Below, piece by piece: positions 9,961-18,820 of a stretch of 64,000 nt of DNA. A program made the translations under genes and the position numbers. Source of the stretch: Clostridium pasteurianum (GTDB lineage: Bacteria; Bacillota; Clostridia; Clostridiales; Clostridiaceae); the NCBI RefSeq assembly GCF_001705235.1, contig NZ_MCGV01000001.1, positions 2,914,001 to 2,978,000 on the forward strand. Direction: 5' to 3'. Within the stretch, counting starts at the first letter, position 1. Each line of letters begins with the position of its first letter. The notes beneath the pieces were generated by a model. That model saw nothing but the letters and a program-made list of their open reading frames with translations. It was not told where the DNA came from and did no database searches.

Positions 9961-10594
9961 GAGAAAATGTTTTATTGATTTTGATGGGACTATAGTAAGT
10001 AATAAAATTAGATTGTATAAGTTTTTTATTGACAATATAGATGAAAAATATAAAAATGTCCTTACAATTGACGAATTTTGGAGTTTAAAGCGAATGGGAA
10101 TCAATGAAATAGATTGGCTTAATAAAATGTACGATAGTAGATTAGATAAGAAAAAATGGAATAAATTAAAGAAAAGTAAAATTGAAAGTTTAGATTATCT
10201 GAGATACAATAAAATATTTGAATTTAGCAGAAGTTCCCTTGAAAAGTTAAGCAAGCGATTTGAATTGATTCTTGTTACTAGAAGAAGTAATACAGAGAAT
10301 TTTTTATACGAAATTAAAAGTTTAAAAATAAAAGACATTTTTTATGATATATTAATTTTGGAGCATGGTGATAGAAATAAATCATCAATTATACAAAGTA
10401 AATATAAGGTTAATTCCAACGATATTATAATTGGTGATACGGAAGATGATATTAAAGCAGCAGAAGAATTAAATATAAAAGGTATATTAGTACAAAGTGG
10501 TATAAGAAGTACATGGATATTAAATAAGTATTTCAAAGAATATAGTAAAGTAGCATGTATTAAAAATTTAAATTTTATTTTTGATGAAATTTAA
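9953..10594 (+). CDS. HAD-superfamily hydrolase
   Basis: A 213-residue protein starting with TTG at 9953, eight bases inside the ATP-grasp gene; AAGAGG lies just upstream. HAD motif I is CFIDFDGTIV (nucleophile Asp and acid Asp), motif II is LILVTRRSNTENF and motif IV is IIIGDTEDDIKAAEEL. The region between motif I and II holds a small helical cap. The tight coupling to the ATP-grasp gene suggests both act on one substrate, for example removing a phosphate before or after ligation. No signal peptide, so it is cytoplasmic. The substrate is unknown. Confidence 0.75.
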   Translation: MDKRKCFIDFDGTIVSNKIRLYKFFIDNIDEKYKNVLTIDEFWSLKRMGINEIDWLNKMYDSRLDKKKWNKLKKSKIESLDYLRYNKIFEFSRSSLEKLSKRFELILVTRRSNTENFLYEIKSLKIKDIFYDILILEHGDRNKSSIIQSKYKVNSNDIIIGDTEDDIKAAEELNIKGILVQSGIRSTWILNKYFKEYSKVACIKNLNFIFDEI

Positions 10595-10620
10595 TTAGTT
10601 CATTTGATAAGGAGTACTGT

Positions 10621-11880
10621 ATGATAAAGAATAAAATTATTGGCATTTTTGGTGCAACTGGTTGTAATGATTTTGGTGATTATGCTATGCTTATCAATAA
10701 TCTTAGATACTTTTATAATATTTATTGTGATTACGAATATAAAATATTTTCTTATAACATAGAAAATACAGAAAACAATATAAAAAATAATTTAAAAGAT
10801 ATAGATATAAAATATGATGTGGTTGATGATTTAACTAAACATTTTAGCTTTATTGAAAAAGTAATAAATAAATTAGGTATTATAACTGGTAAGAAAAATT
10901 TTTATAAGGCAAAATATTGGGACAATATGTGGAATAGTACTTTTCAAGGGAATTTATCATCAATTAATGATAGCTTTTTAAAGGAACTTCAAGAATGCGA
11001 TAAGATTATATTTATGGGCGGCGGATACATCCAAAATAGTTGGAAATTAGATAATATTAAATTTATGTGTGAAATCAATTGTGCACATTTTTTAAATAAA
11101 GATATATTCTTTTTAGGTAATACTATTGGTCCAATTGATCAATTTGAGAGTTATGTGGCTAATAGCGTTAAATTTGTTAAAAGTATTATGGTTAGAGATA
11201 GTGATTTATTTTCATACAATAACCTAATAAATATGAATTATAGTAATAAAATATTACAGGGTCCAGATGATTTATTGTTTATTGAAAAGAGTAAAAAGAA
11301 AATAGAAAGTTATAAGAAAGATTATGAATATATTGTTATAGAGGTAATGGCTTGGATTGATAGAGCTAAGAAAGGAAAGAAAGTTATATTAGATAATATT
11401 GCTAAGTTTTGTAATTATATTATTAAGCAAGAAAATAAACATATTGTATTAGTTAATTTCCATAAAGAAGATATTGAAGGATACAATAGTATTAATTATA
11501 TTATAAATAGTATAGAAAATAAAAGTATGGTAGATTCAATAAATAATATAGATAACATATATTTTATTGATGAAGTATATAAAAATTGTAAATTTTCTCT
11601 TTCTTTTAGATATCATCCTTTGGTTCTTGCTCTAGGAAATAAAAAGCCATGTATAGGGGTAATAACAGATACAGATGGATACTATTATTCTAAATTTGCC
11701 GGAGCAATTAAAAATTTAGAACTTAATGTTGAAGATTCAATTATGTATATAGATGATTTTAATTTTAATAATTTATATAGTAAATACAGTAAATTAGTTA
11801 ATAATTTTAAGGTTGATGATATGGTAATGCAGAAATTATATTCTGAAAGGATAAATTATATAGAATATATATTAAACTAG
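10621..11880 (+). CDS. Polysaccharide pyruvyl transferase family protein
   Basis: A 419-residue protein of the CsaB/WcaK family. It begins with IIGIFGATGCNDFGDYAMLINNL (nucleotide-type glycine loop with N-x-GD), has KIIFMGGGYIQNSW in the middle and the C-terminal signature SLSFRYHPLVLALGNKKPCIGV. In this family phosphoenolpyruvate is used to make a ketal pyruvate on a sugar, adding a negative charge. Homologues anchor SLH proteins or decorate capsules. It lies 26 bp after the HAD gene with an AAGGAG site. The acceptor sugar is unknown. Confidence 0.75.
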   Translation: MIKNKIIGIFGATGCNDFGDYAMLINNLRYFYNIYCDYEYKIFSYNIENTENNIKNNLKDIDIKYDVVDDLTKHFSFIEKVINKLGIITGKKNFYKAKYWDNMWNSTFQGNLSSINDSFLKELQECDKIIFMGGGYIQNSWKLDNIKFMCEINCAHFLNKDIFFLGNTIGPIDQFESYVANSVKFVKSIMVRDSDLFSYNNLINMNYSNKILQGPDDLLFIEKSKKKIESYKKDYEYIVIEVMAWIDRAKKGKKVILDNIAKFCNYIIKQENKHIVLVNFHKEDIEGYNSINYIINSIENKSMVDSINNIDNIYFIDEVYKNCKFSLSFRYHPLVLALGNKKPCIGVITDTDGYYYSKFAGAIKNLELNVEDSIMYIDDFNFNNLYSKYSKLVNNFKVDDMVMQKLYSERINYIEYILN

Positions 11881-11914
11881 TAAGTTTACAATAATTAGCA
11901 AATAGGAGGCAAAA

Positions 11915-12934
11915 ATGACAACAAAAAAGAAATTTGGATTTTGGAAAAAGTTTTTTATCACATTTCTTATTCTAATTGTAGCTGTAGGTGTAGTTGCTGG
12001 TGGATATTTTTATTCAAAAATCAGTAAAATGAAAAAAACAACTATATCAAAAAAACCATCTGATTTGGGAATATCACAGAAAACTCAGAATGATTTGGAT
12101 AAGTATAAAGATACTGTAAACATAGCTTTATTTGGTTTGGACAGACGTAAAAAGACAGACATTTCACGTTCAGACACAATTATGATTTTAACTATGGATC
12201 CATATCATAAGAAACTTAAATTATCATCAATAATGAGGGATACATATGTAAATGTAGATGGTCATGGTATGACAAAAATAACACATGCTTACGCTTATGG
12301 TGGTCCGCAGCTTGCTATAAAGACTATAAATGAAAATTTTAATTTAAATGTTAAAGATTATGTTACTGTTGATTTTTATGCCATGGAGAAGATTATAGAT
12401 AAAATTAATGGTGTTGAAATAAATGTTCAGCCTGATGAAATACAGTATCTTAATGCGTATATTGATGAAGTATCTAAGCTTGAAAAAATCACACCAAATC
12501 ATGTTACTTCAGCTGGAAATCAATTATTGGATGGCAGACAAGCTGTTGCTTATTCTAGAATAAGGTATACAGCAGGTGGAGATTTTGAGAGAACAGAGAG
12601 ACAGAGAACTGTACTTACAGCAGTTTTCAATAAGGTGAAAAATCAAGGTAAAGGGGATATGCTTAGTATATTGAATGAGCTTCTTCCGTATACTGAAACA
12701 AATTTAGGAAGTATTGATATTGCCAAAGATGGTGCAAATTTTCTTTCTATGAATATAAAGTCTGTAGATCAGGAGAGATTTCCTATAGATGGTTACTGTA
12801 GTGGCCTTACGGTAGATGGGGTTTGGTATCTTAAAGCAGATTTAAGTGCAACTTCTGATCAAATGAGAAAATATATATTTGAGGATGTAAAACCTACACC
12901 TAAAGCATCACTTGTGAATATACCAGCTAAATAA
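11915..12934 (+). CDS. LytR-CpsA-Psr (LCP) family glycopolymer transferase
   Basis: A 339-residue protein with a basic N-terminus, one membrane anchor at about residues 12-33 (FFITFLILIVAVGVVAGGYF) and an extracellular LCP domain. Family signatures are RSDTIMILTMDP with the downstream SSIMRDTYV, GVEINVQPDEIQYLNAYIDE, and RYTAGGDFERTERQR, whose arginines bind the undecaprenyl pyrophosphate. LCP enzymes transfer the finished polymer from its lipid carrier onto peptidoglycan. It sits between the assembly genes and the CpsBCD module. The start has a full AGGAGG. Confidence 0.9.
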   Translation: MTTKKKFGFWKKFFITFLILIVAVGVVAGGYFYSKISKMKKTTISKKPSDLGISQKTQNDLDKYKDTVNIALFGLDRRKKTDISRSDTIMILTMDPYHKKLKLSSIMRDTYVNVDGHGMTKITHAYAYGGPQLAIKTINENFNLNVKDYVTVDFYAMEKIIDKINGVEINVQPDEIQYLNAYIDEVSKLEKITPNHVTSAGNQLLDGRQAVAYSRIRYTAGGDFERTERQRTVLTAVFNKVKNQGKGDMLSILNELLPYTETNLGSIDIAKDGANFLSMNIKSVDQERFPIDGYCSGLTVDGVWYLKADLSATSDQMRKYIFEDVKPTPKASLVNIPAK

Positions 12935-12964
12935 TTATGATTTTACAAGGAGGAGGGCAATTTT

Positions 12965-13729
12965 ATGGTAGATATTCATTCGCATATAATTCCAGGGATT
13001 GATGATGGTTCAAATTCTCTTGGAACTACATTAAAAATGATGAAAATAGCAGAAGAATCAGGTCTTACTAAAATGATTGCCACTTCGCATTATTTTAGAG
13101 GAAGATTTGAAAATAGCATTAATGACATAGCTAAAAAGGTACAGGAATTAAATAGAACTTTTAAAGAAAAATCTGTAAATATAGAAGTGATACCAGGGCA
13201 GGAAGTGTTTATAGATAATCATACTCTTGAAGCACATAAAAATGGTGTAATTGGATGTATACAAAACACTAACTATATGCTTGTGGAGTTTGATATGGGC
13301 ACGTTACCAGATAATGCTTCCGATATACTTTACGAACTTCAAGTATCTGGAATTAAGCCTATTATAGCTCATCCTGAAAGGTATGGATATATACAGGAAG
13401 ATATATATAAGATAAATGATCTTATTGATGAAGGTATATACTTTCAGGTGAATGCAGGTAGTGTAACAGGTGTTTTTGGTAAGACTGTTCAAAAAACCGC
13501 AGTAAAGCTTATAGAAGATAACATTGTAAGTTTTATTGCTTCTGATGCTCATACAACAGGTAGAAGATGCCCTGGGTATAAGGATGCGCTTAAAGAAATA
13601 TCTAAAATTGATAAGGATATGGCTGAAAATTTTGTAAAAAATGCTGACTATCTTATAGAAAATGCAAATATTAAAAATACTGCTCAGAAATTGAAAAGAA
13701 AAAAAGGATTTTTCTCTTTTTTTAAATAA
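12965..13729 (+). CDS. PHP-family tyrosine-protein phosphatase CpsB/YwqE type
   Basis: A 254-residue metal-dependent phosphatase. The PHP motifs are MVDIHSHIIPGIDDGS (two His and Asp ligands), MIATSHYFRG, PGQEVFID, IAHPERYGYI and FIASDAHTTGRR. This set matches CpsB/CapC/YwqE enzymes, which remove phosphate from the tyrosine cluster of the CpsD-type kinase encoded two genes downstream. It begins 30 bp after the LCP gene behind AGGAGGAGGG. The C-terminal KRKKGFFSFFK is a basic-aromatic tail common in the family. Reaction and context agree well. Confidence 0.88.
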   Translation: MVDIHSHIIPGIDDGSNSLGTTLKMMKIAEESGLTKMIATSHYFRGRFENSINDIAKKVQELNRTFKEKSVNIEVIPGQEVFIDNHTLEAHKNGVIGCIQNTNYMLVEFDMGTLPDNASDILYELQVSGIKPIIAHPERYGYIQEDIYKINDLIDEGIYFQVNAGSVTGVFGKTVQKTAVKLIEDNIVSFIASDAHTTGRRCPGYKDALKEISKIDKDMAENFVKNADYLIENANIKNTAQKLKRKKGFFSFFK

Positions 13730-13830
13730 AAAAGTTTTAACCTATTTATAAATACATGTTTTTAGTTTATAATATAATAGGCTGTAATAAGTTTAATAAT
13801 AAAAATTAGAGATATTTAGGAGGGAAATTG

Positions 13831-14514
13831 ATGGAACAAGAAAATGATATAGATATTGCCGGATTGTTTGAAATTTTGAATAAAGAAAAGGGAATGATAG
13901 CGGTAATAACTATATTTTTTGTGCTATTTTCGGCTCTTTTGAGTTTTTTTATAATAAGACCTACTTATCAAGGGCATGCTACTGTAATAATAGGTAAAAA
14001 TGATTCTAAATCAAGTACAAATGAGCAATACAATGATGTTATGATGTCTCAAAATCTTACTAAAACATATGCTCAAATTGCGCAATCTAAGGCTGTAGCA
14101 TCAAAAACAGTAAGTAAACTTGCAGATGGAACTAGTTCTGATGAGATTTCTAAAGTAGTTAGTGTTACACCTCAAACAGGTACTCAAATAATAGATATAA
14201 CAGCTAATGCAAAGTCACCAGAAAAGGCGGCTGAACTTACAAATGATTTTTCAGACAGTTTTGTTGAGGTTTCAAAATCAGTTTATACAGCAGGGGATGC
14301 GAGAATAATTGACAGGTCATCAGTACCTACTGCACCTATAAAGCCTAAGAAAATTTTAAATATTGTAATAGCTTTTGTGCTAGGATTAGTTGTATCAATT
14401 GGTATAGCATTTATTAAAGAATATATGGATAAAACTATGAAAACTCAAGATGATATAAAGAGATATTTGGATTTACCGGTGCTTGGGGTAATACCAGAAT
14501 ATGAAGAAGAATAA
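13831..14514 (+). CDS. Chain-length regulator / kinase activator, Wzz/CpsC (YveK) type
   Basis: A 227-residue protein with two membrane segments (about residues 24-46 and 170-190) flanking an extracytoplasmic domain, the Wzz topology. The second helix is preceded by the conserved SVPTAPIKPKKILN proline box. The start is ATG 13831 with TAGGAGGG upstream; the TTG just before it is less likely. In Gram-positive bacteria this protein activates the separate CpsD kinase through its cytoplasmic C-terminus (here DDIKRYLDLPVLGVIPEYEEE). It follows a 101-bp gap holding AT-rich TATAAT-like sequences, so an internal promoter is possible but not clear. Confidence 0.87.
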   Translation: MEQENDIDIAGLFEILNKEKGMIAVITIFFVLFSALLSFFIIRPTYQGHATVIIGKNDSKSSTNEQYNDVMMSQNLTKTYAQIAQSKAVASKTVSKLADGTSSDEISKVVSVTPQTGTQIIDITANAKSPEKAAELTNDFSDSFVEVSKSVYTAGDARIIDRSSVPTAPIKPKKILNIVIAFVLGLVVSIGIAFIKEYMDKTMKTQDDIKRYLDLPVLGVIPEYEEE

Positions 14515-14529
14515 CGAGGGGGAGAATTA

Positions 14530-15228
14530 ATGCTAGTAGTTAAGGACAATCCTAAGTCACCTATATCAGAGGCTTATAGGACACTTAGAAGTAACATACA
14601 ATTTTCTAGTTTCGATAAAGAAATGCAGATGATTTTGATAACTAGTTCAGGTCCAGGAGAAGGGAAGTCTACTACTTCCTGTAATTTAGCATTAGCGTTG
14701 GCTGAATCAGGAAATTCAGTTTTACTAATAGACTGTGATCTTAGAAAGCCGAGTGTGCATAAAAAATTTAAAATATCGAATTATACTGGATTATCAAATG
14801 TATTAGCAGGACAGACTAAATTTGAAAGTGCAGGACACTGGTATAATAAAACTTTATGTATACTTACAGCAGGGAAAATACCGCCAAATCCTACAGAAAT
14901 GTTAGCGTCGAAGAGAATGAAGGCGTTTTTAAAAGAGTCTAGAGAAGTTTTTAAATACATAGTACTTGATGCGCCACCCGTAATAGCAGTTACAGATCCG
15001 CAAATTTTATCAACAATGGTTGATGGAGTTATAATGGTTGTAAGTTCAGGAGTTGCAGAAATAGAAGCGGCACAAAGGGCAAAAGAACTTTTAGAGCATG
15101 TAAATGCAAACATAATAGGAACTGTGCTTAACAGGGTAGATGTAGCAAGCAAAAAGGGCTATTATGGTAGTTATTACTATTATTATGGTGATGATGGACA
15201 AAAAGTAAAGAAACATAAAGAAGAATAA
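14530..15228 (+). CDS. Bacterial tyrosine kinase CpsD/CapB (YwqD) type
   Basis: A 232-residue BY-kinase. It has Walker A SSGPGEGKSTTSCNLA, Walker A' LLIDCDLRKPSVHK and Walker B YIVLDAPPV, and ends with a tyrosine cluster (GYYGSYYYYYGDD) that is autophosphorylated. Cycles of phosphorylation by this protein and dephosphorylation by the PHP phosphatase control polymer length and export. It lies 16 bp after its activator gene. Its last codons form the 5' arm of the operon terminator. It is cytoplasmic and docked to the preceding membrane protein. Confidence 0.9.
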   Translation: MLVVKDNPKSPISEAYRTLRSNIQFSSFDKEMQMILITSSGPGEGKSTTSCNLALALAESGNSVLLIDCDLRKPSVHKKFKISNYTGLSNVLAGQTKFESAGHWYNKTLCILTAGKIPPNPTEMLASKRMKAFLKESREVFKYIVLDAPPVIAVTDPQILSTMVDGVIMVVSSGVAEIEAAQRAKELLEHVNANIIGTVLNRVDVASKKGYYGSYYYYYGDDGQKVKKHKEE

Positions 15229-15260
15229 ACTACAAAGTAGTTTATTCTTCTTTACTTTAT
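15217..15260 (+). terminator. Intrinsic terminator of the polysaccharide operon, overlapping the cpsD-type stop
   Basis: Perfect 17-bp inverted repeat: 15217-15233 (AAAGAAGAATAAACTAC) and 15237-15253, with an AAA loop, then ACTTTATTTTT. The 5' arm contains the last three sense codons and the stop of the kinase gene. Confidence 0.8.
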
Positions 15261-15480
15261 TTTTAAATAAGGAAAAGTTTGACCAATAATAATTAATAAT
15301 GATAAATACATAGATTGAAGCAATTACTATTATAAGAACATTAATTTTAACTAGTCGAATTATATACAACAAATCTAAAAATGTAATCAAACAGTTACAA
15401 TCAACGTTATTCTTACACTTTTATTGGTGCTATTATACAGTTGAAAATACTAAAATTAGTCTTTTATAGCTTAATTTTAA

Positions 15481-16143
15481 TTATATTTCCCAAGTTATGT
15501 TTTCTTTGATGATTTTTGCAGGATTGCTACCAATTATTACATTTTTGCTATGGAATTTATTTGCTATGCAGCTATTAGCCGCAACAACTGTATTTTCATT
15601 TATAAAAGTCCCTTTTAATACTGTACATCTGCATCCTATCCATACGTTATTTGATATTTCAATATTTTTGTCATTATTTATAATATCATTTTTGCAATTT
15701 TTAATCTTATGAAAATCTGTATCCATAATAAGATTTTCCCATGATAAAAGGCAATTGTCACCAAATGAAACTTTTTTATTACATATAATAGAAGTTTGGG
15801 CAGAAATGCAAAAATTATCTCCTAGTATTAAACAACCAGCTACACTTAATTTTGATCCATGTCCAATGTATGCAGTACCGTTAAAAATTATATTACCAGT
15901 GTTACTGAAAATTGTTCTTGACTTATGCCTATCAAATATAGCAACATCACCAAATCCTATTTTTACCATAAAAGGCTTTATTTTTGAATTAATTTTAATT
16001 GAACCTTTTACATTTTTCAGATAAGTTTTATGAGATACTATAATTGGTAATTTTATGGCATCTTTAATTTTAAAGTACTTAAAATTTATGTACAAAGTTT
16101 TGGGCATACCTAATAGTAATGAAAATATTTTATATAAGTCCAT
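15481..16143 (-). CDS. Hexapeptide-repeat acyltransferase
   Basis: A 220-residue protein on the - strand, convergent with the polysaccharide operon. Residues about 85-210 are left-handed beta-helix repeats (YIGHGSKLSVAGCLILGDNFCI, VWIGCRCTVLKGTFI) with the late catalytic-region DTDFHKI and the C-terminal IIGSNPAKIIKENI box of maltose/serine O-acetyltransferase-like proteins. GGAGG precedes the ATG. It probably acetylates a surface sugar, but it stands alone and its acceptor is unknown. About 230 bp separates its 3' end from the operon terminator region. Confidence 0.8.
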   Translation of the reverse strand: MDLYKIFSLLLGMPKTLYINFKYFKIKDAIKLPIIVSHKTYLKNVKGSIKINSKIKPFMVKIGFGDVAIFDRHKSRTIFSNTGNIIFNGTAYIGHGSKLSVAGCLILGDNFCISAQTSIICNKKVSFGDNCLLSWENLIMDTDFHKIKNCKNDIINNDKNIEISNNVWIGCRCTVLKGTFINENTVVAANSCIANKFHSKNVIIGSNPAKIIKENITWEI

Positions 16144-16268
16144 TAAAATCTATCCTCCAATAGTTGAAAATATATTTATTATTATTAATAATATATATTA
16201 TATATTATTTTGAATTTTGTATCAATTAATTTGTGCCACACATAATAAAATAATAACTAACAATATAT

Positions 16269-16649
16269 ATGTTTAATTCTATTTTATATTATACTGACAA
16301 AATTATAAAAAATGCTATAAAACTTCAAAAATCAACAAAACCATTAATACTACATAGTGACTTAGGATGTCAATATATAAGTTATGCAGTTGAAGAATAT
16401 ATAGATAACACTAAACTTGAAATCAATTCTTTTAGTAGAAAAGGAGGTTTTTCTGGCAATGCTTGTATTGAGTTTTTATGCTTCTTTAAAAGAGGAGGAA
16501 GTTAATTAGCACACTACTTTGATTTTAATGATGTATGAATCCCAACATTCAAGTATATAGAAGGTTGATATTCTAGAGTTAGAATATATGAAAGCATTGG
16601 ATATATAAAACCTTTCAACTATGTGAGGGGGGTTAAAAAAATTGTATAA
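16269..16649 (+). pseudogene. Remnant of IS3-family transposase (OrfB, C-terminal half)
   Basis: The first frame (16269-16505) gives LILHSDLGCQYISY followed by SFSRKGGFSGNACIEF, clearly the rve integrase-core segment of IS3-family OrfB (usual form HSDqGsQYtS ... SMSRKGnc.DNA.iEsF), including the second catalytic Asp. After a frameshift near 16500 the final block returns in another frame at 16575-16649 as YSRVRIYESIGYIKPFNYV, matching the usual YN.kRiH.siGY.tP.eY end. The N-terminal half, OrfA and clear terminal repeats are missing. Dead element. Confidence 0.75.
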
Positions 16650-16854
16650 AAAGTTTGACTTTTTTATTTTAAATATTCACATTGATCCATTAATTTGTAT
16701 ATTTAAGTGGTGATAAATAACATTTTTAACGTCAACGTAAAGTTTAACTTTAGTTTATTAACGAGTGAAGTAAAGTTAATATCATTCACTTCAGTTTTAC
16801 CTAACCAATCATTTTTGTTTAATTAGATGACGCCTCTTTTATTTATAGAAATGT
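16650..16854. other. Noncoding AT-rich spacer
   Basis: It contains a weak inverted repeat (16739-16800, AAAGTTTAACTTTAG ... AGTTTTACC with two TTAACGAGTGAAG/CATTCACTTC blocks) that may terminate the lipoprotein gene on the - strand. No coding signal was seen. Confidence 0.4.
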
Positions 16855-17874
16855 CTATTCTAGCTTCATAACATTACTTCCATTACTTTTCATAACATAA
16901 TTAAACGTCTCTCCATTTTTAGTACCATCAAAGAATACAAAATCATTTACAACATTTATATTTGATATATTTGAAAGTTCATCAGGATTCATAGTGACTT
17001 TACTAAAATTACTGGTACTTATTTTAAAGAAAGAATTTTTCTTATTATTACTTGAATATATATAATTTGCACTTAAATTTAAATAGTGTGATGGACTGCT
17101 GTCTATTTGCTGTCTCATAGTTCCATCTTTTTTGATTTTATATAAAGTGCCATTATTTGAATCATTGGTATAGTATAAATAATCTCCATAATTATTTATA
17201 TAAATTGATGTATCACTGTTTAATTTTGTTTCATTTTTACCATTAATGTTTATTTTGTATAGATAATTTCCCATAGTTTCATTTTGATAGTATACGGTAT
17301 CTCCTACAACTGCAATATAGGAAGAATATGAGCCGTTTAATTTTTGCTTTCCCAGGCCATCTTTTTTTATTTTATAAAGCTTATTCTTATCCAGTTCATT
17401 TTGATAATAAAGATAATCCCCTGAAAGATTTAAGTAAAATACTTTATCATCGCTGAGCTTTGATTCCTTAAAATTACTCTTCTTTATTTTGTATAACTTT
17501 CCATCATCAGATACGTTTCTGTAATATATAAAACTATCATCTGAATTAAGGTAATATGCTTTATCAGAAGTTAATTTGGTTTTGTTAGAACCATCATAAT
17601 TTATTCGATATATACCTGTATTATTACCGTAAGTTACAGAATAGTATATATAATTTTTATCTTCACATGCAGTTCCATAGTTGGCTGTATTCCCAATTGA
17701 GTTTCCATTTCCCACACAATCCTTTTTATATTTATTGTAAAGCACTTCATTTCCCGTTGGCTTTACAGCAGTATGTTTAGAAGCTTTACTTATGTAAGTA
17801 TTGCTTTTACACCCACTAAATAAAATTGTTGCTATAATAATAGAACATAAAACAAATTTCTTCAAAGTTATCAC
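16855..17874 (-). CDS. Lipoprotein with DUF5050-type repeats
   Basis: A 339-residue protein with a lipoprotein signal peptide (ATILFSGC, lipidated Cys about residue 22). The mature part repeats a roughly 45-residue unit of the form NLSGDYLYYQNE....LYKIKKDG about six times, the pattern of the DUF5050 beta-propeller-like family. Such proteins are exposed on the outer face of the membrane; their function is not established. AGAGGAG precedes the ATG at 17874. It is monocistronic, between the IS3 remnant and a large inverted repeat. Confidence 0.75.
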   Translation of the reverse strand: MITLKKFVLCSIIIATILFSGCKSNTYISKASKHTAVKPTGNEVLYNKYKKDCVGNGNSIGNTANYGTACEDKNYIYYSVTYGNNTGIYRINYDGSNKTKLTSDKAYYLNSDDSFIYYRNVSDDGKLYKIKKSNFKESKLSDDKVFYLNLSGDYLYYQNELDKNKLYKIKKDGLGKQKLNGSYSSYIAVVGDTVYYQNETMGNYLYKININGKNETKLNSDTSIYINNYGDYLYYTNDSNNGTLYKIKKDGTMRQQIDSSPSHYLNLSANYIYSSNNKKNSFFKISTSNFSKVTMNPDELSNISNINVVNDFVFFDGTKNGETFNYVMKSNGSNVMKLE

Positions 17875-17934
17875 TCCTCTAAATTATCTAATTGAATTTT
17901 AAAAGTTTAAAAATATTGCGAAATAAGTTGGGGG

Positions 17935-18424
17935 TTTTTCGTCATCTAATGAGGCGAAAAAGGTTATAGTCGGCATAGCCGAGGTGAGGTGTATTAACAT
18001 TGCTTTGCTCGTTAATAGGTACGGGGTTCGCCTGGGGCAAAGGTTATAGATGATTTTCTTCCGCTGACGCTCCCGAAAATCTAAAAATTAAAATTTAAAG
18101 CTTTCTGTAGAGAAGCAGAGAAAAGCTATCATTAACTTTTGGCAACTAAAAACCACAAACTTATTTTGCATTTTTTTAAATTACGAATTGAAGTTGTACA
18201 TAAATAATGTATTTTATTAATAATTCTATCCAATATTGGAATAAATAAAACATAAGTTTTTATTGTTTAATTATTTGAAGGGCAAAGCAAAGTTAAGTGC
18301 CTCAATTCAGGCCTCAGGCTGACATCTCAAATTAACGGGCGAAGCAAAGTCAGCACCCCTCACCTCGGCTTCAGCCTACCACCAACCCTTTTCAACTCGT
18401 TAGATGGCGAAAAACTCCCCACTT
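17935..18424. repeat. Long inverted repeat (family C), arms 17935-18018 and 18331-18424
   Basis: Both arms carry the same blocks in opposite orientation: GGGGTTTTTCGTCATCTAA, GCCGAGGTGAGG and GCTTTGCTCGTTAAT on the left; their complements, slightly diverged, on the right. About 310 bp lies between them, including a tail hairpin at 18051-18083 identical in type to those following family A elements. Single arms recur at about 22010-22040 (the GGGGTTTTTCGTCATCTAACGAG block), 52090-52200 and 52340-52430. No ORF lies inside, so this looks like a small non-autonomous element. Confidence 0.65.
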
Positions 18425-18469
18425 GACATCAATAGCCTCTTGCAATATAATACAAAATAAGCTATAATA

Positions 18470-18718
18470 AACTAGTAAAATGGTGTAGAAAGGGAAAAGT
18501 ACTTAGATAAAAGTTATCAAGAGAGCAGGGATAAGGTGAAAACTCTGCAACTTAATTTAAGGAAGATCGCCCTGGAGCTGGAGACTGAAATTATAGTAAG
18601 TTTTCCCGTAATTCTGCGTTAAAGAATAGGGCATTAATAAGTGCTTGAAATGAAGCCATAGGTGGTATATAAGCGAATTTAACTTCGTCCTACTTTATAG
18701 GATGGAGTTTTTTATTTT
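18470..18718 (+). promoter_or_regulatory. T-box leader upstream of ileS
   Basis: The leader shows the T-box plan: a stem I base pairing AGGGAAAA (about 18490) with TTTTCCC (18601-18607), a GAGAGCAGGG distal arm, a specifier-loop candidate GAAATTATAGTAAG just 5' of the closing strand with an in-register ATT isoleucine codon, and the antiterminator box ATAGGTGGTATATAAGCG (18658-18675) whose TGGT pairs with the tRNA acceptor end. The box departs from the usual GGTGGTACCGCG. It ends in a factor-independent terminator. Uncharged tRNA-Ile should allow read-through into ileS. Confidence 0.85.
18681..18718 (+). terminator. T-box attenuator terminator
   Basis: AACTTCGTCCTA (18681-18692) pairs over 12 positions, including G-U pairs, with TAGGATGGAGTT, followed by TTTTTATTTT. 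The 5' part competes with the antiterminator containing GGTGGTA. Confidence 0.8.
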
Positions 18719-18820
18719 AAGCAATTTTATGAGAAATGTGCTGAATTGTAGGAATTTATGACCTTTGCATTTCTTATGATATGTTGAATAAAAATTCATG
18801 TTATAGAAAGGAGTTTCATA

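Noticed and set aside
13741-13830. Promoter before the CpsC-type gene
   Set aside because: Two overlapping TATAAT-like hexamers are present, but no -35 at 16-18 bp; in such AT-rich DNA this is not enough.
15091-15390. A hydrophobic open frame on the - strand across the kinase gene's end
   Set aside because: It overlaps the BY-kinase and its terminator, has no ribosome site, and its composition is explained by reading AT-rich DNA antisense.
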